A stretch of DNA of 64,000 nucleotides from Gp6-AA40 sp036407095 (GCA_036407095.1 DASWZV010000031.1:30951-94950), one strand, 5' to 3'; counted from the stretch's first letter, positions 34,232 to 43,899 are shown. Numbers and translations: made by a program. The notes: generated by a model not told the origin, from the letters alone.

Positions 34232-36211
34232 TCACGGCTGGACACGAAGCGGTCGCATCATCTCGTTGTCTTCGTGGTCGAGGATGTGGCAGTGCCAGAC
34301 GAACAATCCCTCCCTGTCGAATCGCACTTTCAATCGTGTGATCTCTCCGGGCAGTGCGATGACGGTGTCCTTGAACCCCGATTCCCCCGCGTCCGGCGGT
34401 CGTTGCACGCCGGCGTTCAATCCACTCGTCACGTGCGTCGCTGCTCCGGCGCCATGGCGATGTCCCAGCAACGTCACGCCGCTCGAGAATGCCTCGCGGT
34501 TCACGACTTGAAACTGAACACTGTGCAGATGGATCGGATGCGCGTCTTCGGTGAAATTGTGAATCTCCCAGATCTCAGTCACGCCCGCAGCCGGTGTTTC
34601 GGTGACGGGGTCCTCCCACATCTTCGTGATGCCCATACCGTCGGCGCTCAGCGTGCCCAGCAGACCGGCTCGCGGTCCCACGTCGGGCAACACATCGGAG
34701 CCGACCTCATTGAGCGAGACTTGCCGCGTCTGACGCGCGGACCCGAGCGACGCGATGCGCGGAAGGACGAGTTGCTGCGGCGGTGTGCTGCGATCCACTG
34801 ACGACGCCGGCACGACGCGAAACTGCATCACCTGGCCAGTCGTGTTGGGATCGGCCGGCGAGAAATCGATGCCGGGTGTACCACCGCCGAATGGTTCATC
34901 GGGGCCGAGGTTCTGCAGCACGATCTCTCTGCCAACCGGTACACCGCTGAAGTCCACGATGACGTCGACGCGCTCGGCCGGCGCGATGAGCAGCTGCGTA
35001 CGCCTGATCGGCGCCGGCAGGAAGCCGCCATCGCTCCCAATCTGCCAGAACGGCAGGTTGTTGGCGAACTGAAGGATCAGGAATCGAGCGTTGCAGGCAT
35101 TCAGGAAGCGCAAGCGATAGCGGCGCTGTTCGACCGGTAGAAACGGCCAGGTCTGGCCGTTGACGACGATCGTGTTGGCGAAGAACTCCGGATTCCAAAT
35201 CGGCGCGATGTCGCTGCCGGGGATGTACGGCCCGGTGAAACCATCGAAGAACTCGCGGCTGTCTGGAAAGAACAGGGATCCGTCGGCCATGAAGGATTTG
35301 TCCTGAACGACGAGCGGAATCTCGTAATACTTCCTTCCCGGCGGATCGTTCACGGCCGGGGCAGGCCCCGGCAGCGTGCCCGTGACCTGATCGTCGGCGC
35401 CGCCGCGCAGAATGTAGAACCCGGTCAGTCCCGCATAGACATTCGTGCGCGTCATGCCGAGTGTGTGGTCGTGATACCAGAGCGTTGTCGCGCGCTGTCG
35501 GTTCGGGTACTCGAACACCGCGCTCCCGGGTGACCACTGCGATCCGAGCGGCGACGATTTCTTGAAGATGTCGTAGTACGTGCCCGTTCTCGCGAACCCG
35601 GACGGAATGTTGTTGGCGGCCGGCAGGAACCACGCTTCGGGAAAGCCATCGCTCTCCTGTCCGACGAGCTCGATGCCGTGCAAGTGCGTGACGACCGGGA
35701 CCGGTCCAGTGTAGCGGCCTGGCGTCGAAGTGAACGTGGGTCTGTGATCGCGATGGTGGATGCCGCCCGGAGGGTTCGCCCAATGCAGCGTCGGATCGAC
35801 CGGGAGGAGATGCGGCAGGTACCCGCCAGTCGTGCGATTGACGAGCTCGTTGCTCCACTTCACACGAACAGGCACTCGCGACCGGGCCTCGATCGTGAAC
35901 GCCGGGTAGTGGAATGAGCGTCCATCATTCACGGATCCATACGTCCAGACGGGGGTCGCACCGAAGCCGGAGGGCAGGATCTGCTGCATCGTCCGGCGCA
36001 CCGCGATCTCGTAGTAGTCGAGTGCATTCCCTCCACCCGTTGGTGGCATCGCCGGCAGAATGGTCAGCGGCGACTGAAACTTCGGGACGCCATTTGGATC
36101 GAGCGTCGGCGTCGAGAACGCCTTGAGGCTCGGTAGAGCCCATCGGCTGGATAACAGGAGGCCCCCTCCAGCGAGAGCGCTCAATCCCAGAAATGTTCGT
36201 CGACTAGGCAT
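34232..36211 (-). CDS. Tat-exported multicopper oxidase
   Basis: 659 residues from the ATG at 36211, fixed by a full ribosome binding site (GGAGGTGA) seven bases upstream. The N-terminus MPSRRTFLGLSALAGGG is a Tat signal. Copper-site motifs are complete: HLHGIE, WYHDHTLG, HPIHLHSVQF and FVWHCHILDHEDNEMM, giving the type 1, 2 and 3 ligands. The layout (three cupredoxin domains) resembles CotA/bilirubin oxidase-type enzymes, which oxidise phenols, bilirubin or metals with oxygen. The Met-poor C-terminus does not point to a CueO-type copper oxidase. The substrate is unknown. Confidence 0.93.
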   Translation of the reverse strand: MPSRRTFLGLSALAGGGLLLSSRWALPSLKAFSTPTLDPNGVPKFQSPLTILPAMPPTGGGNALDYYEIAVRRTMQQILPSGFGATPVWTYGSVNDGRSFHYPAFTIEARSRVPVRVKWSNELVNRTTGGYLPHLLPVDPTLHWANPPGGIHHRDHRPTFTSTPGRYTGPVPVVTHLHGIELVGQESDGFPEAWFLPAANNIPSGFARTGTYYDIFKKSSPLGSQWSPGSAVFEYPNRQRATTLWYHDHTLGMTRTNVYAGLTGFYILRGGADDQVTGTLPGPAPAVNDPPGRKYYEIPLVVQDKSFMADGSLFFPDSREFFDGFTGPYIPGSDIAPIWNPEFFANTIVVNGQTWPFLPVEQRRYRLRFLNACNARFLILQFANNLPFWQIGSDGGFLPAPIRRTQLLIAPAERVDVIVDFSGVPVGREIVLQNLGPDEPFGGGTPGIDFSPADPNTTGQVMQFRVVPASSVDRSTPPQQLVLPRIASLGSARQTRQVSLNEVGSDVLPDVGPRAGLLGTLSADGMGITKMWEDPVTETPAAGVTEIWEIHNFTEDAHPIHLHSVQFQVVNREAFSSGVTLLGHRHGAGAATHVTSGLNAGVQRPPDAGESGFKDTVIALPGEITRLKVRFDREGLFVWHCHILDHEDNEMMRPLRVQP

Positions 36212-36668
36212 AATCACCTCCGATTGTTCTTGCCGCACGCTGGAAGACGTCGGAGGCGAGGAACGATTCGCGAGCGCGATCGTCGAGACACACTCCCACT
36301 GAAAAGACACTGCGCATCGCAGGTCCCTTCCACCGTACGGGGATGACAGAGCGATCAGTACGTGGCCGTACGCGTGACGGCGCGCAGCGCCGACGGCCAA
36401 TGGATTCGCGTGATCAGAAGGTGGGGAGCGGCACCGAACGTTTCTATTCTGCGCGTCCCTCTGCGCAAGGCAAGCACGAACACGTGCGGTCGGTTGATAT
36501 TGCTTGTCGAATATTGACAGGAGTGGATCGCGGCCTTCGAAGCTCGGAGCGCGCCGGTGCTCTCACTACGAGAGCAGCCGTTGAAGAGCCACTTGACGAG
36601 GTTGTTCGTGACGCTTTCAGTGACATCGGCTGCCAGGCTGAGCTAACTAAGGATGGGGCTGAAAGCGA
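36212..36668. other. Intergenic region upstream of the multicopper oxidase
   Basis: No gene is supported; the plus-strand frame here overlaps the end of the sensor-domain gene and has no protein-like composition. The region next to 36212 carries the strong GGAGGTGA ribosome binding site of the oxidase. No clear promoter was recognised. AT-richer sequence near 36497-36530 could hold one. Confidence 0.4.
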
Positions 36669-37583
36669 TCACGTCACCAGCAGTCCCTTGGCCACGCGCG
36701 CGTGCAGCCCGACGACCATGCGCGCGACGTGCAACAAGCTCGTGAGAAGGAAGGCGCCGAAGACAACGCAGAACACCCAGCCTGCAGGTGTGTCGAGCCA
36801 CCTGGGAGAGAACAGCAGGCGCTCGTCTCCCCACGGAAGCCACCAGTCGAGACGTTGGGCAATCCCGGCGATTGGCAGTAGTAACAGCGACACGCCCAGC
36901 GAGAAGGCCGTTGTCGCAGCGACGAAATACATCGTGCCGAGCGGCAGCATCATCACGAGATAGACGAGCGTCGTCCAGGTCCGCGTGTCTTGAAGTGTGG
37001 CGACGATACGTTCCCAGAGGCCGACGTTCGGTCCGGGATGCACGGGTCGTCGCGGCATGCGCTCGCCGCTGACCGCCTCCAGCAGGCGGCCCTCGGCCAG
37101 CGAGATCGCGCGCGCGATGGCGATGAAGGCGAGGAACACGGGCAGTCCAATGATCAGAATCGCTAGACCGATGGAAAGCGAGATACCGGTGACGGCGAAG
37201 GTGAAATACACCATGCCCGTGATGAGGCTCAGGAACATGAAGAAGAGCGACATGTAGGCACGGGGGTCCGAGTACACGGAGAGGAACTGCTTCAGTGGAC
37301 TGTGCGAGGCCGGACGGATCGAGGCCGGCGGCTGTAATGCCCGCGTGACCTTCACCTCCGTGTCGCGATACGCAGCGGCGATTTCGTCGGGACGTCCGTA
37401 TGTTCCCGCGACGCGCTCGAGGACGCCAGCCTCCGGTATGGCGGGATTCGCCGCCACCTCCGCACGGAGATGTTCCTCCGCGTCGTAAAGCGCGTCCTGA
37501 ACGAGCGCCGGATCCTCGCCGGCCAGCGCAGCCCGTAACGCGGCGAGATACTCATCGATGGAGCGAGGGGTCGGCCCACTCAT
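36669..37583 (-). CDS. PadR-associated sensor-domain membrane protein
   Basis: 304 residues from the ATG at 37583, which overlaps the PadR stop (ATGA). The first 80 residues are a soluble helical HAAS-like segment (RSIDEYLAALRAALAGEDPALVQDALYDAEEHLRAEV), then a sensor-type membrane domain with four segments in two pairs (TGISLSIGLAILIIGLPVFLAFIAIARAISLAEGRL and LVYLVMMLPLGTMYFVAATTAFSLGVSLLLLPIAGI). Such proteins are usually encoded right after PadR regulators, as here. They lack the kinase domain of related sensors. The signal is unknown. Confidence 0.8.
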   Translation of the reverse strand: MSGPTPRSIDEYLAALRAALAGEDPALVQDALYDAEEHLRAEVAANPAIPEAGVLERVAGTYGRPDEIAAAYRDTEVKVTRALQPPASIRPASHSPLKQFLSVYSDPRAYMSLFFMFLSLITGMVYFTFAVTGISLSIGLAILIIGLPVFLAFIAIARAISLAEGRLLEAVSGERMPRRPVHPGPNVGLWERIVATLQDTRTWTTLVYLVMMLPLGTMYFVAATTAFSLGVSLLLLPIAGIAQRLDWWLPWGDERLLFSPRWLDTPAGWVFCVVFGAFLLTSLLHVARMVVGLHARVAKGLLVT

Positions 37584-37939
37584 GATTCCTCTCCTCGAAT
37601 GACGCGATCCACGAAGTCGCGCGTCTGGGCCCAGATGCCACTCCATTGAGCGAGCAACGCGCGTCCGTCCCGGGTGATGCGGTAGTAACGCCGCGGAGGG
37701 CCGGCGGAAGACGGCTTGATGCGGCTCGTGAGAAACCCGTTTGCACAGAGCGCCCGAAGTACGGGATAGACCGTGCCTTCTTTGAACAGCGCCTCTCCGG
37801 AATTCGCCCGTTGCAAACGCTTGGCGAGCTCGTAGCCGTAAAGATCGTCCGACGACCGCTCGAGTACCGCGAGTAGCACGAGCGCGACGAGCCCGACGTT
37901 GAGCTCCTTCTGAAATTTCTTCGTGTGGCTGTCGTCCAT
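37580..37939 (-). CDS. PadR-family transcriptional regulator
   Basis: 119 residues. The winged-helix domain is clear: VLLAVLERSSDDLYGYELAKRL, FKEGTVYPVLRALCANGFL and PPRRYYRITRDGRALL. Single-domain PadR proteins repress their own operon. The gene has no ribosome binding site and starts 12 bases after a probable -10 box, and a perfect 10-bp palindrome covers its -35 region. It is coupled to the sensor-domain gene by an ATGA overlap. Confidence 0.93.
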   Translation of the reverse strand: MDDSHTKKFQKELNVGLVALVLLAVLERSSDDLYGYELAKRLQRANSGEALFKEGTVYPVLRALCANGFLTSRIKPSSAGPPRRYYRITRDGRALLAQWSGIWAQTRDFVDRVIRGEES

Positions 37940-37950
37940 GCCGCGGTGTG

Positions 37951-37987
37951 ATTATTCAGGAGTCACTACTAGTTTGCAACTAGTAGT
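37951..37987 (-). promoter_or_regulatory. PadR promoter and palindromic operator
   Basis: On the minus strand: -35 TTGCAA (37979-37974), 17-base spacer, -10 AATAAT (37956-37951), then the PadR ATG at 37939. The inverted repeat ACTACTAGTT/AACTAGTAGT (37965-37974 and 37978-37987) with a TGC centre covers the -35 box and half of the spacer. This is a probable auto-repression site. Confidence 0.7.
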
Positions 37988-38029
37988 TATGTTCTACGAC
38001 TACCCTGTCCGCGGGACACTGAGTTCTTT

Positions 38030-38100
38030 TTCACACGGAAGAAACGGAGGTCGCGGAGATCCTGTAATTGATCTTCTTCTTCCGTTATCTCCGTGACGTC
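38030..38100. repeat. ACGGAG-type intergenic repeat, second copy
   Basis: The left half reads CACGGAAGAAACGGAGG-like (ACACGGAAGAAACGGAGG) and GCGGAGAT; the right half (TTCCGTTATCTCCGTG) is the inverse of the same unit, so this copy is partly an inverted repeat. It matches in type the spacer at 4418-4496 (shared CCGTTAT-CCCGTG pattern). Confidence 0.5.
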
Positions 38101-38189
38101 GCCGGTACGACAGCAACCTTGGCGAAATATTCGAGAAAGACGCGCTCAACGCGCGCCGGTCGTGTTCCCCTTTTGCTAAGCTACGGCGC

Positions 38190-40115
38190 ATGAAATCAGC
38201 ACTCACTACCGCATTCGTCCTCACTGCATGTGTTTCGTTCGCCCAGGCACCGGGGCCCAGAGCCGACCTGGTCAGGACGACACTGCCGCTCGAAGGGGCG
38301 CCGAAAGCGATCCCGGGCCCATACAAAGTCATCACGGAGCCCGCCCTCGGCTCGCCGGGCCACGTCGTCTTCCGTCCGGACGATCTCAGCAGATTCCCCG
38401 GCAAGGACAAGTTGCCGGTGATGGCTTGGGGCGACGGCGGCTGCGCGATCAACAGCGCGCGCTACTCGGGCTTTTTCACGACGATCGCCTCGCACGGCTT
38501 CCTGGTGATCGGCAGCGTGCCCGAGCCGGGTGCCGCGCAACGGCAGCAGAACGCCGACGATCTGCGCAAAGCGATCGCATGGGCGGAGAAAGAAAACGCG
38601 CGCGACGGCTCGCCGCTCAAAGGCAAAGTCGATCTCGAGCACGTCGCGGTCATGGGGCAGTCGTGCGGAGGATTTCTTTCAATCACGCTGGGTTCGGATC
38701 CGCGTGTGAAGACCATCGGCGTGTTCAACTCCGGCGTGCAGCGCAACAGACAGGAGTCGAACGAGGACGCGTTGCAGAAGGTCCACGGTCCCGTGCTGTT
38801 GATCAACGGCGCCGAACGCGACTTCCTCACGCCGGCGTCGGTGGCGACGTTCGACCTCCTCAAGAACGTGCCGGCGTTCTACGGCGCCCGGCACGGCGCC
38901 GGCCACACCGCCACAGTCGATCATCCGGGCGGCGGCGAATACGCGAATGTCGCGTCGAACTGGCTGCTGTGGCAATTCAAGAACGACAAGAAAGCGGCGA
39001 CGATGTTCGCCGGCGACAAGTGCGACCTGTGCACGAACAGCAACTGGGACGTTCGCGCAAAGGGTTACAAAGACGCGCGCAATGAAGGGCCGGCATCGAC
39101 CTTCGATCGCGGCACCAGTCAGCAGGCGTGGCAGAACGCGAATTACAAGTCGACGCTCTCGCAGTGCAAGAACCCGCCGCAGCCGTTCGCGATTCCGGGC
39201 GCCGGCAACGCGGCAGCAGCGACGGCGGCTCCGCCCGAACCGGTGCTGCCGCCGACGACGTCGATTCCAGGAGTGCTGGAGGCAGTCCAGAGCTGGAAGA
39301 TCGTCTGGTCGTGGGAAGGCAACAACGTCGACGGCCCTATCGCTGGCGACAACGGCGCCATGCTGTTCGCGAACAACGACGCGGGCGACGTCATCCAGTT
39401 CGATCCATCGACCGGGCTCGCGAGAGTCGCGCACGGCAACATCAACACTGCGGGTGCCGTCTCGCGCAGCAAGAACGGCGCGCTGTTTGTCGCCGAGCGC
39501 GGACTCGGCGGCGGCATCGAGCAGCTCGAGCCGCAGCGCAAGATGCTGGCGAAGACGTTCAACGGCGAGCCGCTCGAATGCATCGGCGGCGTCATCAACG
39601 ATCTCACGGCCGACGCCAACGGCGGCGTGTACTTCTCCGTCACCGGCGCGAGAAACAGCGGCGTTTTCTACGCCAGCCCCAAAGGCGTCGTCTCACAGTA
39701 TGGGAAGGACGTGCCGCTCGCCAACGGTATTATTCTCAGCCCCGACGAGAAGACGCTGTATGCGACCAACGGCGCGATCGTCTACGCCTTTGACGTGAAC
39801 GCGGACGGCTCGCTGACCAATCAGCGCGAGTTCGGAAAGCTTCAGGGCGGCGAGGGCGGCGACGGATCCGCCGTCGATCAGAAGGGCAACGTATACGTCG
39901 CGACCGGGAAGTCAGTGGACGTCTTCGCGCCCGACGGCAAGTTCCTCGGCACGATTCCGGGTCCCCAAGGCCTCCACGGCACGTTCTTCGGCGGCAAGGA
40001 CCGGAAGACGCTCTACGGCATCGTTTTCTATGGCGTGTGGGGAACACCGAGCGCGCGAAACGCGGTCATCGCGATTCCGACCATCGCGCAGGGTTATACG
40101 GGTCGCGCGAAATAG
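38190..40115 (+). CDS. Fusion of alpha/beta hydrolase and SMP-30-like beta-propeller
   Basis: 641 residues with a signal peptide ending near FAQA. Residues about 30-280 are an alpha/beta hydrolase: LPVMAWGDGGC as oxyanion region, MGQSCGG with candidate nucleophile Ser158, NGAERDFLTP near the acid, and HGAGHTATVDHPGG near the His. A linker with Cys pairs and Ala/Pro-rich sequence (about 300-355) leads to residues 355-641, an SMP-30/gluconolactonase-type propeller (GGVINDLTADANGGVYFS; DVPLANGIILSPDEKTLYATN; GNVYVATGKSVDVFAPDGKFLG). The two parts could act in sequence on a lactone or ester. The fusion is in one uninterrupted frame. Confidence 0.82.
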   Translation: MKSALTTAFVLTACVSFAQAPGPRADLVRTTLPLEGAPKAIPGPYKVITEPALGSPGHVVFRPDDLSRFPGKDKLPVMAWGDGGCAINSARYSGFFTTIASHGFLVIGSVPEPGAAQRQQNADDLRKAIAWAEKENARDGSPLKGKVDLEHVAVMGQSCGGFLSITLGSDPRVKTIGVFNSGVQRNRQESNEDALQKVHGPVLLINGAERDFLTPASVATFDLLKNVPAFYGARHGAGHTATVDHPGGGEYANVASNWLLWQFKNDKKAATMFAGDKCDLCTNSNWDVRAKGYKDARNEGPASTFDRGTSQQAWQNANYKSTLSQCKNPPQPFAIPGAGNAAAATAAPPEPVLPPTTSIPGVLEAVQSWKIVWSWEGNNVDGPIAGDNGAMLFANNDAGDVIQFDPSTGLARVAHGNINTAGAVSRSKNGALFVAERGLGGGIEQLEPQRKMLAKTFNGEPLECIGGVINDLTADANGGVYFSVTGARNSGVFYASPKGVVSQYGKDVPLANGIILSPDEKTLYATNGAIVYAFDVNADGSLTNQREFGKLQGGEGGDGSAVDQKGNVYVATGKSVDVFAPDGKFLGTIPGPQGLHGTFFGGKDRKTLYGIVFYGVWGTPSARNAVIAIPTIAQGYTGRAK

Positions 40116-40751
40116 CAAAGATCGCAACCACGGTCCGCCTTCGCTCCTTCGGAGACTTCGCATGATCGTGGGCTCGCAAGCAGGGCCACGCCGAAGGCGT
40201 GGCCTAGACGAAGCTCGCCCGAAGGGCGAGCGAAGCTGGGAATGGCTTTCGAGGCGTGTGCCGAATTACAGCTGCTTCTACAACGCCAAGTCGCCGGCAA
40301 TCAGCGCTTCTTTCTTCGCTAGAGCCTCAACGACGAGTGTCGGCTGGCCAACGCGCCGACACTCATCGACCTGCCCTGATCTTTGACCGAATGTGTCACT
40401 TGGCCGGAGGACCCGCCGGCGGCAAGCAATCTCCAAGTGGCGGCAAACGCGAAACTCAGGTATCTGGATCGCTAAAGGAGGCCTTGACTGAGACCGCGGA
40501 CGGTTTTCGGCGTGGTTGGGAATTCGTGGGTCGTCCGAGCCCGTCTGAATCAATGGTTCTATCGGCACGACGACAGGCGGCTAAGTGTGCATTGCGTCGT
40601 GATCCCAGCGCGAGCCACTGTCGTCGCGGTGTCGGCCTACGCCCGGCCATTCTGACACAGATGATCATGTCCATCGTTGTTCTCACTGCAACATCGAATG
40701 CCTTCCCGGAGCCGAGATTGCAGACGCTCGTGATGGGTAGGCCGCGCTCGA
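40116..40751. other. Intergenic region with two GAA-loop hairpins
   Basis: No gene supported. Two adjacent perfect hairpins follow the fusion gene: GGCCACGCC-GAA-GGCGTGGCC (40183-40203) and GCTCGCCC-GAA-GGGCGAGC (40212-40230). They could terminate transcription, although no T-run follows, or they are repeats. The remaining 500 bases show no motif that I recognise; the plus-strand frame at 40256 runs into the Sel1 gene and is a shadow. Confidence 0.5.
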
Positions 40752-42812
40752 TTACACTCGCTCGCCGAGTTGCAGCAGCCTGGCTTTGGTTTCCTCGACG
40801 AGTTGAGCGTTTCGCGCGGCGGACGCAGCCTCCAGCAGCAAGCGAAGCAGGTCGGGTCTTTTTACTCCTGCTTCGTCTGACACCGCCAAGGCGCTCTTCA
40901 GCGAGTCGGCGGCAAGGGCCGGCAGCCCGAGAGCGAACAACGCTCTCGCTCGAAGGCTAAAGGACACGATGAGAGCCGACTGAATCTCCGGTCGATTCGT
41001 GAATGTCCCGCCCGCATTGTCATAAATGTCGCGGACAAGCGGTCCGGTCTGCCTGAGTCTCTCCTCCAGCCGCTCGCTGATTTCAGCAAATTCACGGGAA
41101 GCGGTTTCCGCTCTGCCTGAGAAGAGGTCGCGCTCGGCACTAAGAATGCGCAGATGTTCGCTGTCCGGATAACGTCCCAATGCAAAACGCAGAAGGAATT
41201 CGTACCCCGCGTCATCGGTCTGGTGCACGGGATTTGCTCGCGCTATCGAGGCGACTTTTGATTGTCCTCGTCGCAATATCGCATCGGTGAGCGCGCGGGC
41301 ACCGAGTGTCTCGAAAGATGGAGGCCAACGTTGCTCAAGTTCGTCCATAATCGCGACGACCATTTCCTTGCGTCCACTGACTCCCAGCGTCCCGCATGCG
41401 ACCGAAATATCCGGATCCCCTTGGTCGCGTAGCCACTCAGCTGCCATCCACGCGCGGTCGGCGGCAGCTCCGAGTGCGGCTGGCGGCACCCCGGGCAATG
41501 TTCCTCGAAGCAGCGCAACAAGCCAACCTAGACCGCGAGCGGTCATCTCGACGCTTGGACGCTCCATGAGCGTCAACGCCAAACCGAGCGCGGCTGCAGG
41601 GTCTTCTCGCGCTTCAGCAATCGCGCCCCAGAGGATCTCGATACTGCCTATTCCGACGTTGCTTGAAAGTCCACGGACAGCGGGGAGGAAGTCATCACGC
41701 CGCGCCTCGATTAGTCTCCGCGTTTGGCCGAGGGGTAGCGTCTTGGCTTCGATGCCCAGAGCGTTGAACCCAGGAAGCAGCAAGAACTCGTCTGGCCACA
41801 CGTCCAAGAACCGAATCAGATCCCGATCGCGGTCTATCGACCAAGCGAATGAGACATGAGCATTGATCCCGTCGCTGAGTTCGACGGCGTCTCCAGGCCG
41901 TATCAGATCCCATAACCTTTCGACGGGGAGGGGCACACACCGGACCGAATCCTGCCGGAGGCCGCGGCGAATAAGAATCCATGTAGTTGCGCAGGCAGGC
42001 GACATTGCGCCGATGCGCCGAACTGCTATGTCCGCCGTCTCAGCAAGAGTCAACGGGCTTGGCTTGTCGGGGAATTCGGTGAAAGCGTTCAGCACCTTAC
42101 TCTGCTCACCCGCGACGGCGTATAAGGCACACGTAGTTCGATAGGCCGCCTCCTCGTCACGATCCGTCTGCCCGAGCAAGTCACGCCCGACGACGCCGCA
42201 GTACGGTGCCGTATATCGGAGGGCCTCCGCACGAAGCCTGTCGAGGCTCTTGCGATCCTTGGCGAATTCCGTCGGGATCAATTGCGCAAATACCATCATT
42301 CGTGCTGCCGCGTCGCCCTGAACTGCGGCCATGTGCACACAAAAGTACCCTTCGGCCGCTTGCATCTGATTCGTGGCGTTTTCCAGCAGCCACTTCCCGA
42401 GTTCACGCATCGCATCCTTGTGGCCGCCCATCGACGCTTCAGCAAGCCATGTGCGTGCTGCGTCGACATCAACGGGGCCGCCGTCCGGATCGAGATATGA
42501 CATGCCGACGTTGAACTGAGCGGTCGGATCGCCCTGCAGAGCCGCGCGTAACCACCATTGCCGTGCGGCTACGAGATCAGCACGGCCCAATGCGCCCTGA
42601 GCTAGCAGGTTGCCGACCAGTTTCTGAGCTTCCCGATGACCGCCTTCTGCCAACGGCAAAGCCACATCGAAAGCGGCTGCCATATCCCTCTTGTCGTATT
42701 TCTGGATTGCCGCTCTTAACGCTGTATGCGAATCGCGGGCGGGACGCGGAGCTTCTGACGGACCGGCCTCGCTGGTGTCGCCTGCCGCGGCAGATGACCT
42801 GGTGTCATTCAT
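40752..42812 (-). CDS. Sel1-repeat protein, partner of the DUF4062 gene
   Basis: 686 residues with no signal peptide. The N-terminal third (about residues 30-175) holds Sel1-type repeats: AAFDVALPLAEGGHREAQKLVGNLL, AARQWWLRAALQGDPTAQFNVGMSYL and AARTWLAEASMGGHKDAMRELGKWL. The rest is helical and probably TPR-like near the C-terminus (SLRARALFALGLPALAADSLKSALAVSDEAG), with an unrecognised middle (DAVELSDGINAHVSFAWSIDRDRDLIRFLDVWPDEFLLLPG). Sel1 and TPR repeats bind other proteins. Its start overlaps the end of the DUF4062 gene by eight bases (ATGAATGA), so the two should be made together. Confidence 0.75.
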   Translation of the reverse strand: MNDTRSSAAAGDTSEAGPSEAPRPARDSHTALRAAIQKYDKRDMAAAFDVALPLAEGGHREAQKLVGNLLAQGALGRADLVAARQWWLRAALQGDPTAQFNVGMSYLDPDGGPVDVDAARTWLAEASMGGHKDAMRELGKWLLENATNQMQAAEGYFCVHMAAVQGDAAARMMVFAQLIPTEFAKDRKSLDRLRAEALRYTAPYCGVVGRDLLGQTDRDEEAAYRTTCALYAVAGEQSKVLNAFTEFPDKPSPLTLAETADIAVRRIGAMSPACATTWILIRRGLRQDSVRCVPLPVERLWDLIRPGDAVELSDGINAHVSFAWSIDRDRDLIRFLDVWPDEFLLLPGFNALGIEAKTLPLGQTRRLIEARRDDFLPAVRGLSSNVGIGSIEILWGAIAEAREDPAAALGLALTLMERPSVEMTARGLGWLVALLRGTLPGVPPAALGAAADRAWMAAEWLRDQGDPDISVACGTLGVSGRKEMVVAIMDELEQRWPPSFETLGARALTDAILRRGQSKVASIARANPVHQTDDAGYEFLLRFALGRYPDSEHLRILSAERDLFSGRAETASREFAEISERLEERLRQTGPLVRDIYDNAGGTFTNRPEIQSALIVSFSLRARALFALGLPALAADSLKSALAVSDEAGVKRPDLLRLLLEAASAARNAQLVEETKARLLQLGERV

Positions 42813-43872
42813 TGCACACGAACTCCAGTGGATCGGTCTTGATGGCGCGGCTTGTTCCAGCGACGGTGTACGAGATACACCACCGCAAGGAATAGCAACC
42901 GGGCGTTTTCAAGCGAACGACTCCCTCGACCGAAACCGTGTCGCCAGTCTGGTCGTCGAGCTGGATCTGCCGCGGTGGGTTCGTATGCAACAGATCGTCA
43001 TCGAGAGCCTTGATCGGTCCATGGTCCTTCGAACGCGGCCAAAATGCGTCCTTAATTGCTCGACCGGCCAGAACCAAAGTAAAGCGCTCGGGGGAAAAGA
43101 AGCCCTGAGGCGGCAAAACGGACGGGTCGATCTGATACCGCGGCTGGTCTTGACGCAATGGATGATGCGTCCACTCAGGTTTAAGGCTGATGATGACGAT
43201 TCCGTGCCTGCTCGCATGGTTATGCGACAGGATTAGGTGGACGATCGCGCCACCGGCCAGAACCGGGTGAGCGGCATCGCCAAGCACTGGATAGCCCGGA
43301 AGCGACCGTACGGTTTGTCCGAGCACCCAGGGCGCGGCTCGGAGCGACGCGGGTCCGATTGGCGATGGGATCACCCGCACGCGAGTTACAGCGTCCCTCA
43401 GCATCTCCCTGAACTGACCAATACTGTCGAACTCGAAAGCTTGTTGATCAGTAGCCGCGCGCTTTCGGAATCGACGACCGCGCTCTGCTGTGTCAGGGTT
43501 AGTCTCGTCGTCGGTGAACTTCTTTTGATTCGTGGTTCGTTGGAAAACGAGACGTGGAATCGTCGCAATTGCATCCGTCCTGCATGCGTCGTATTCCATT
43601 TCGGTGATGGATTTGGCAGTCGGGTCGGACTCGCCCCCCGGTACCCAACCATAACGCATGCCAAGAATCAGTACAAAGAGCTGCGACGCGCGCACGTCCG
43701 CGATGCAGTTTTCTGGAGTAGGGTGGGGATCCGCCCGGTAGCTGTCGATCACACGGCCATAATGGCGAAGGACATCGATCGCCGCTATCCGCTCTTCGCG
43801 TAGATCTTCGAGTGTGGACGAAAGGTAAATCTGAAAGTCTTGCAGATGTGCGGAGGCTACTGAGTCTGACAT
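42805..43872 (-). CDS. DUF4062-domain protein
   Basis: 355 residues. Residues about 12-110 are DUF4062: FQIYLSSTLEDLREERIAAIDVL, ENCIADVRASQLFVLILGMRYGW and SITEMEYDACRTDAIATIPRLVF. This alpha/beta domain commonly sits at the N-terminus of large NTPase or repeat proteins linked to signalling and conflict systems; here it is followed by an unrecognised beta-rich C-terminus (about 190-355) and no NTPase. The repeats that normally follow in the same chain are encoded by the next gene. An AAGGGGC ribosome binding site precedes the ATG. A decayed hydrolase gene lies directly upstream on the same strand. Confidence 0.82.
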   Translation of the reverse strand: MSDSVASAHLQDFQIYLSSTLEDLREERIAAIDVLRHYGRVIDSYRADPHPTPENCIADVRASQLFVLILGMRYGWVPGGESDPTAKSITEMEYDACRTDAIATIPRLVFQRTTNQKKFTDDETNPDTAERGRRFRKRAATDQQAFEFDSIGQFREMLRDAVTRVRVIPSPIGPASLRAAPWVLGQTVRSLPGYPVLGDAAHPVLAGGAIVHLILSHNHASRHGIVIISLKPEWTHHPLRQDQPRYQIDPSVLPPQGFFSPERFTLVLAGRAIKDAFWPRSKDHGPIKALDDDLLHTNPPRQIQLDDQTGDTVSVEGVVRLKTPGCYSLRWCISYTVAGTSRAIKTDPLEFVCNE

Positions 43873-43899
43873 GACTGCCCCTTCTGGCTGTCGATGACT

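Noticed and set aside
36343..36963. 206-residue plus-strand gene
   Set aside because: It overlaps the well-supported sensor-domain gene on the other strand by almost 300 bases and has Arg/Ser/Thr-rich, domain-free sequence.
40256..40960. 234-residue plus-strand gene
   Set aside because: It runs into the Sel1 gene on the other strand; composition is Arg-rich and shows no domain.
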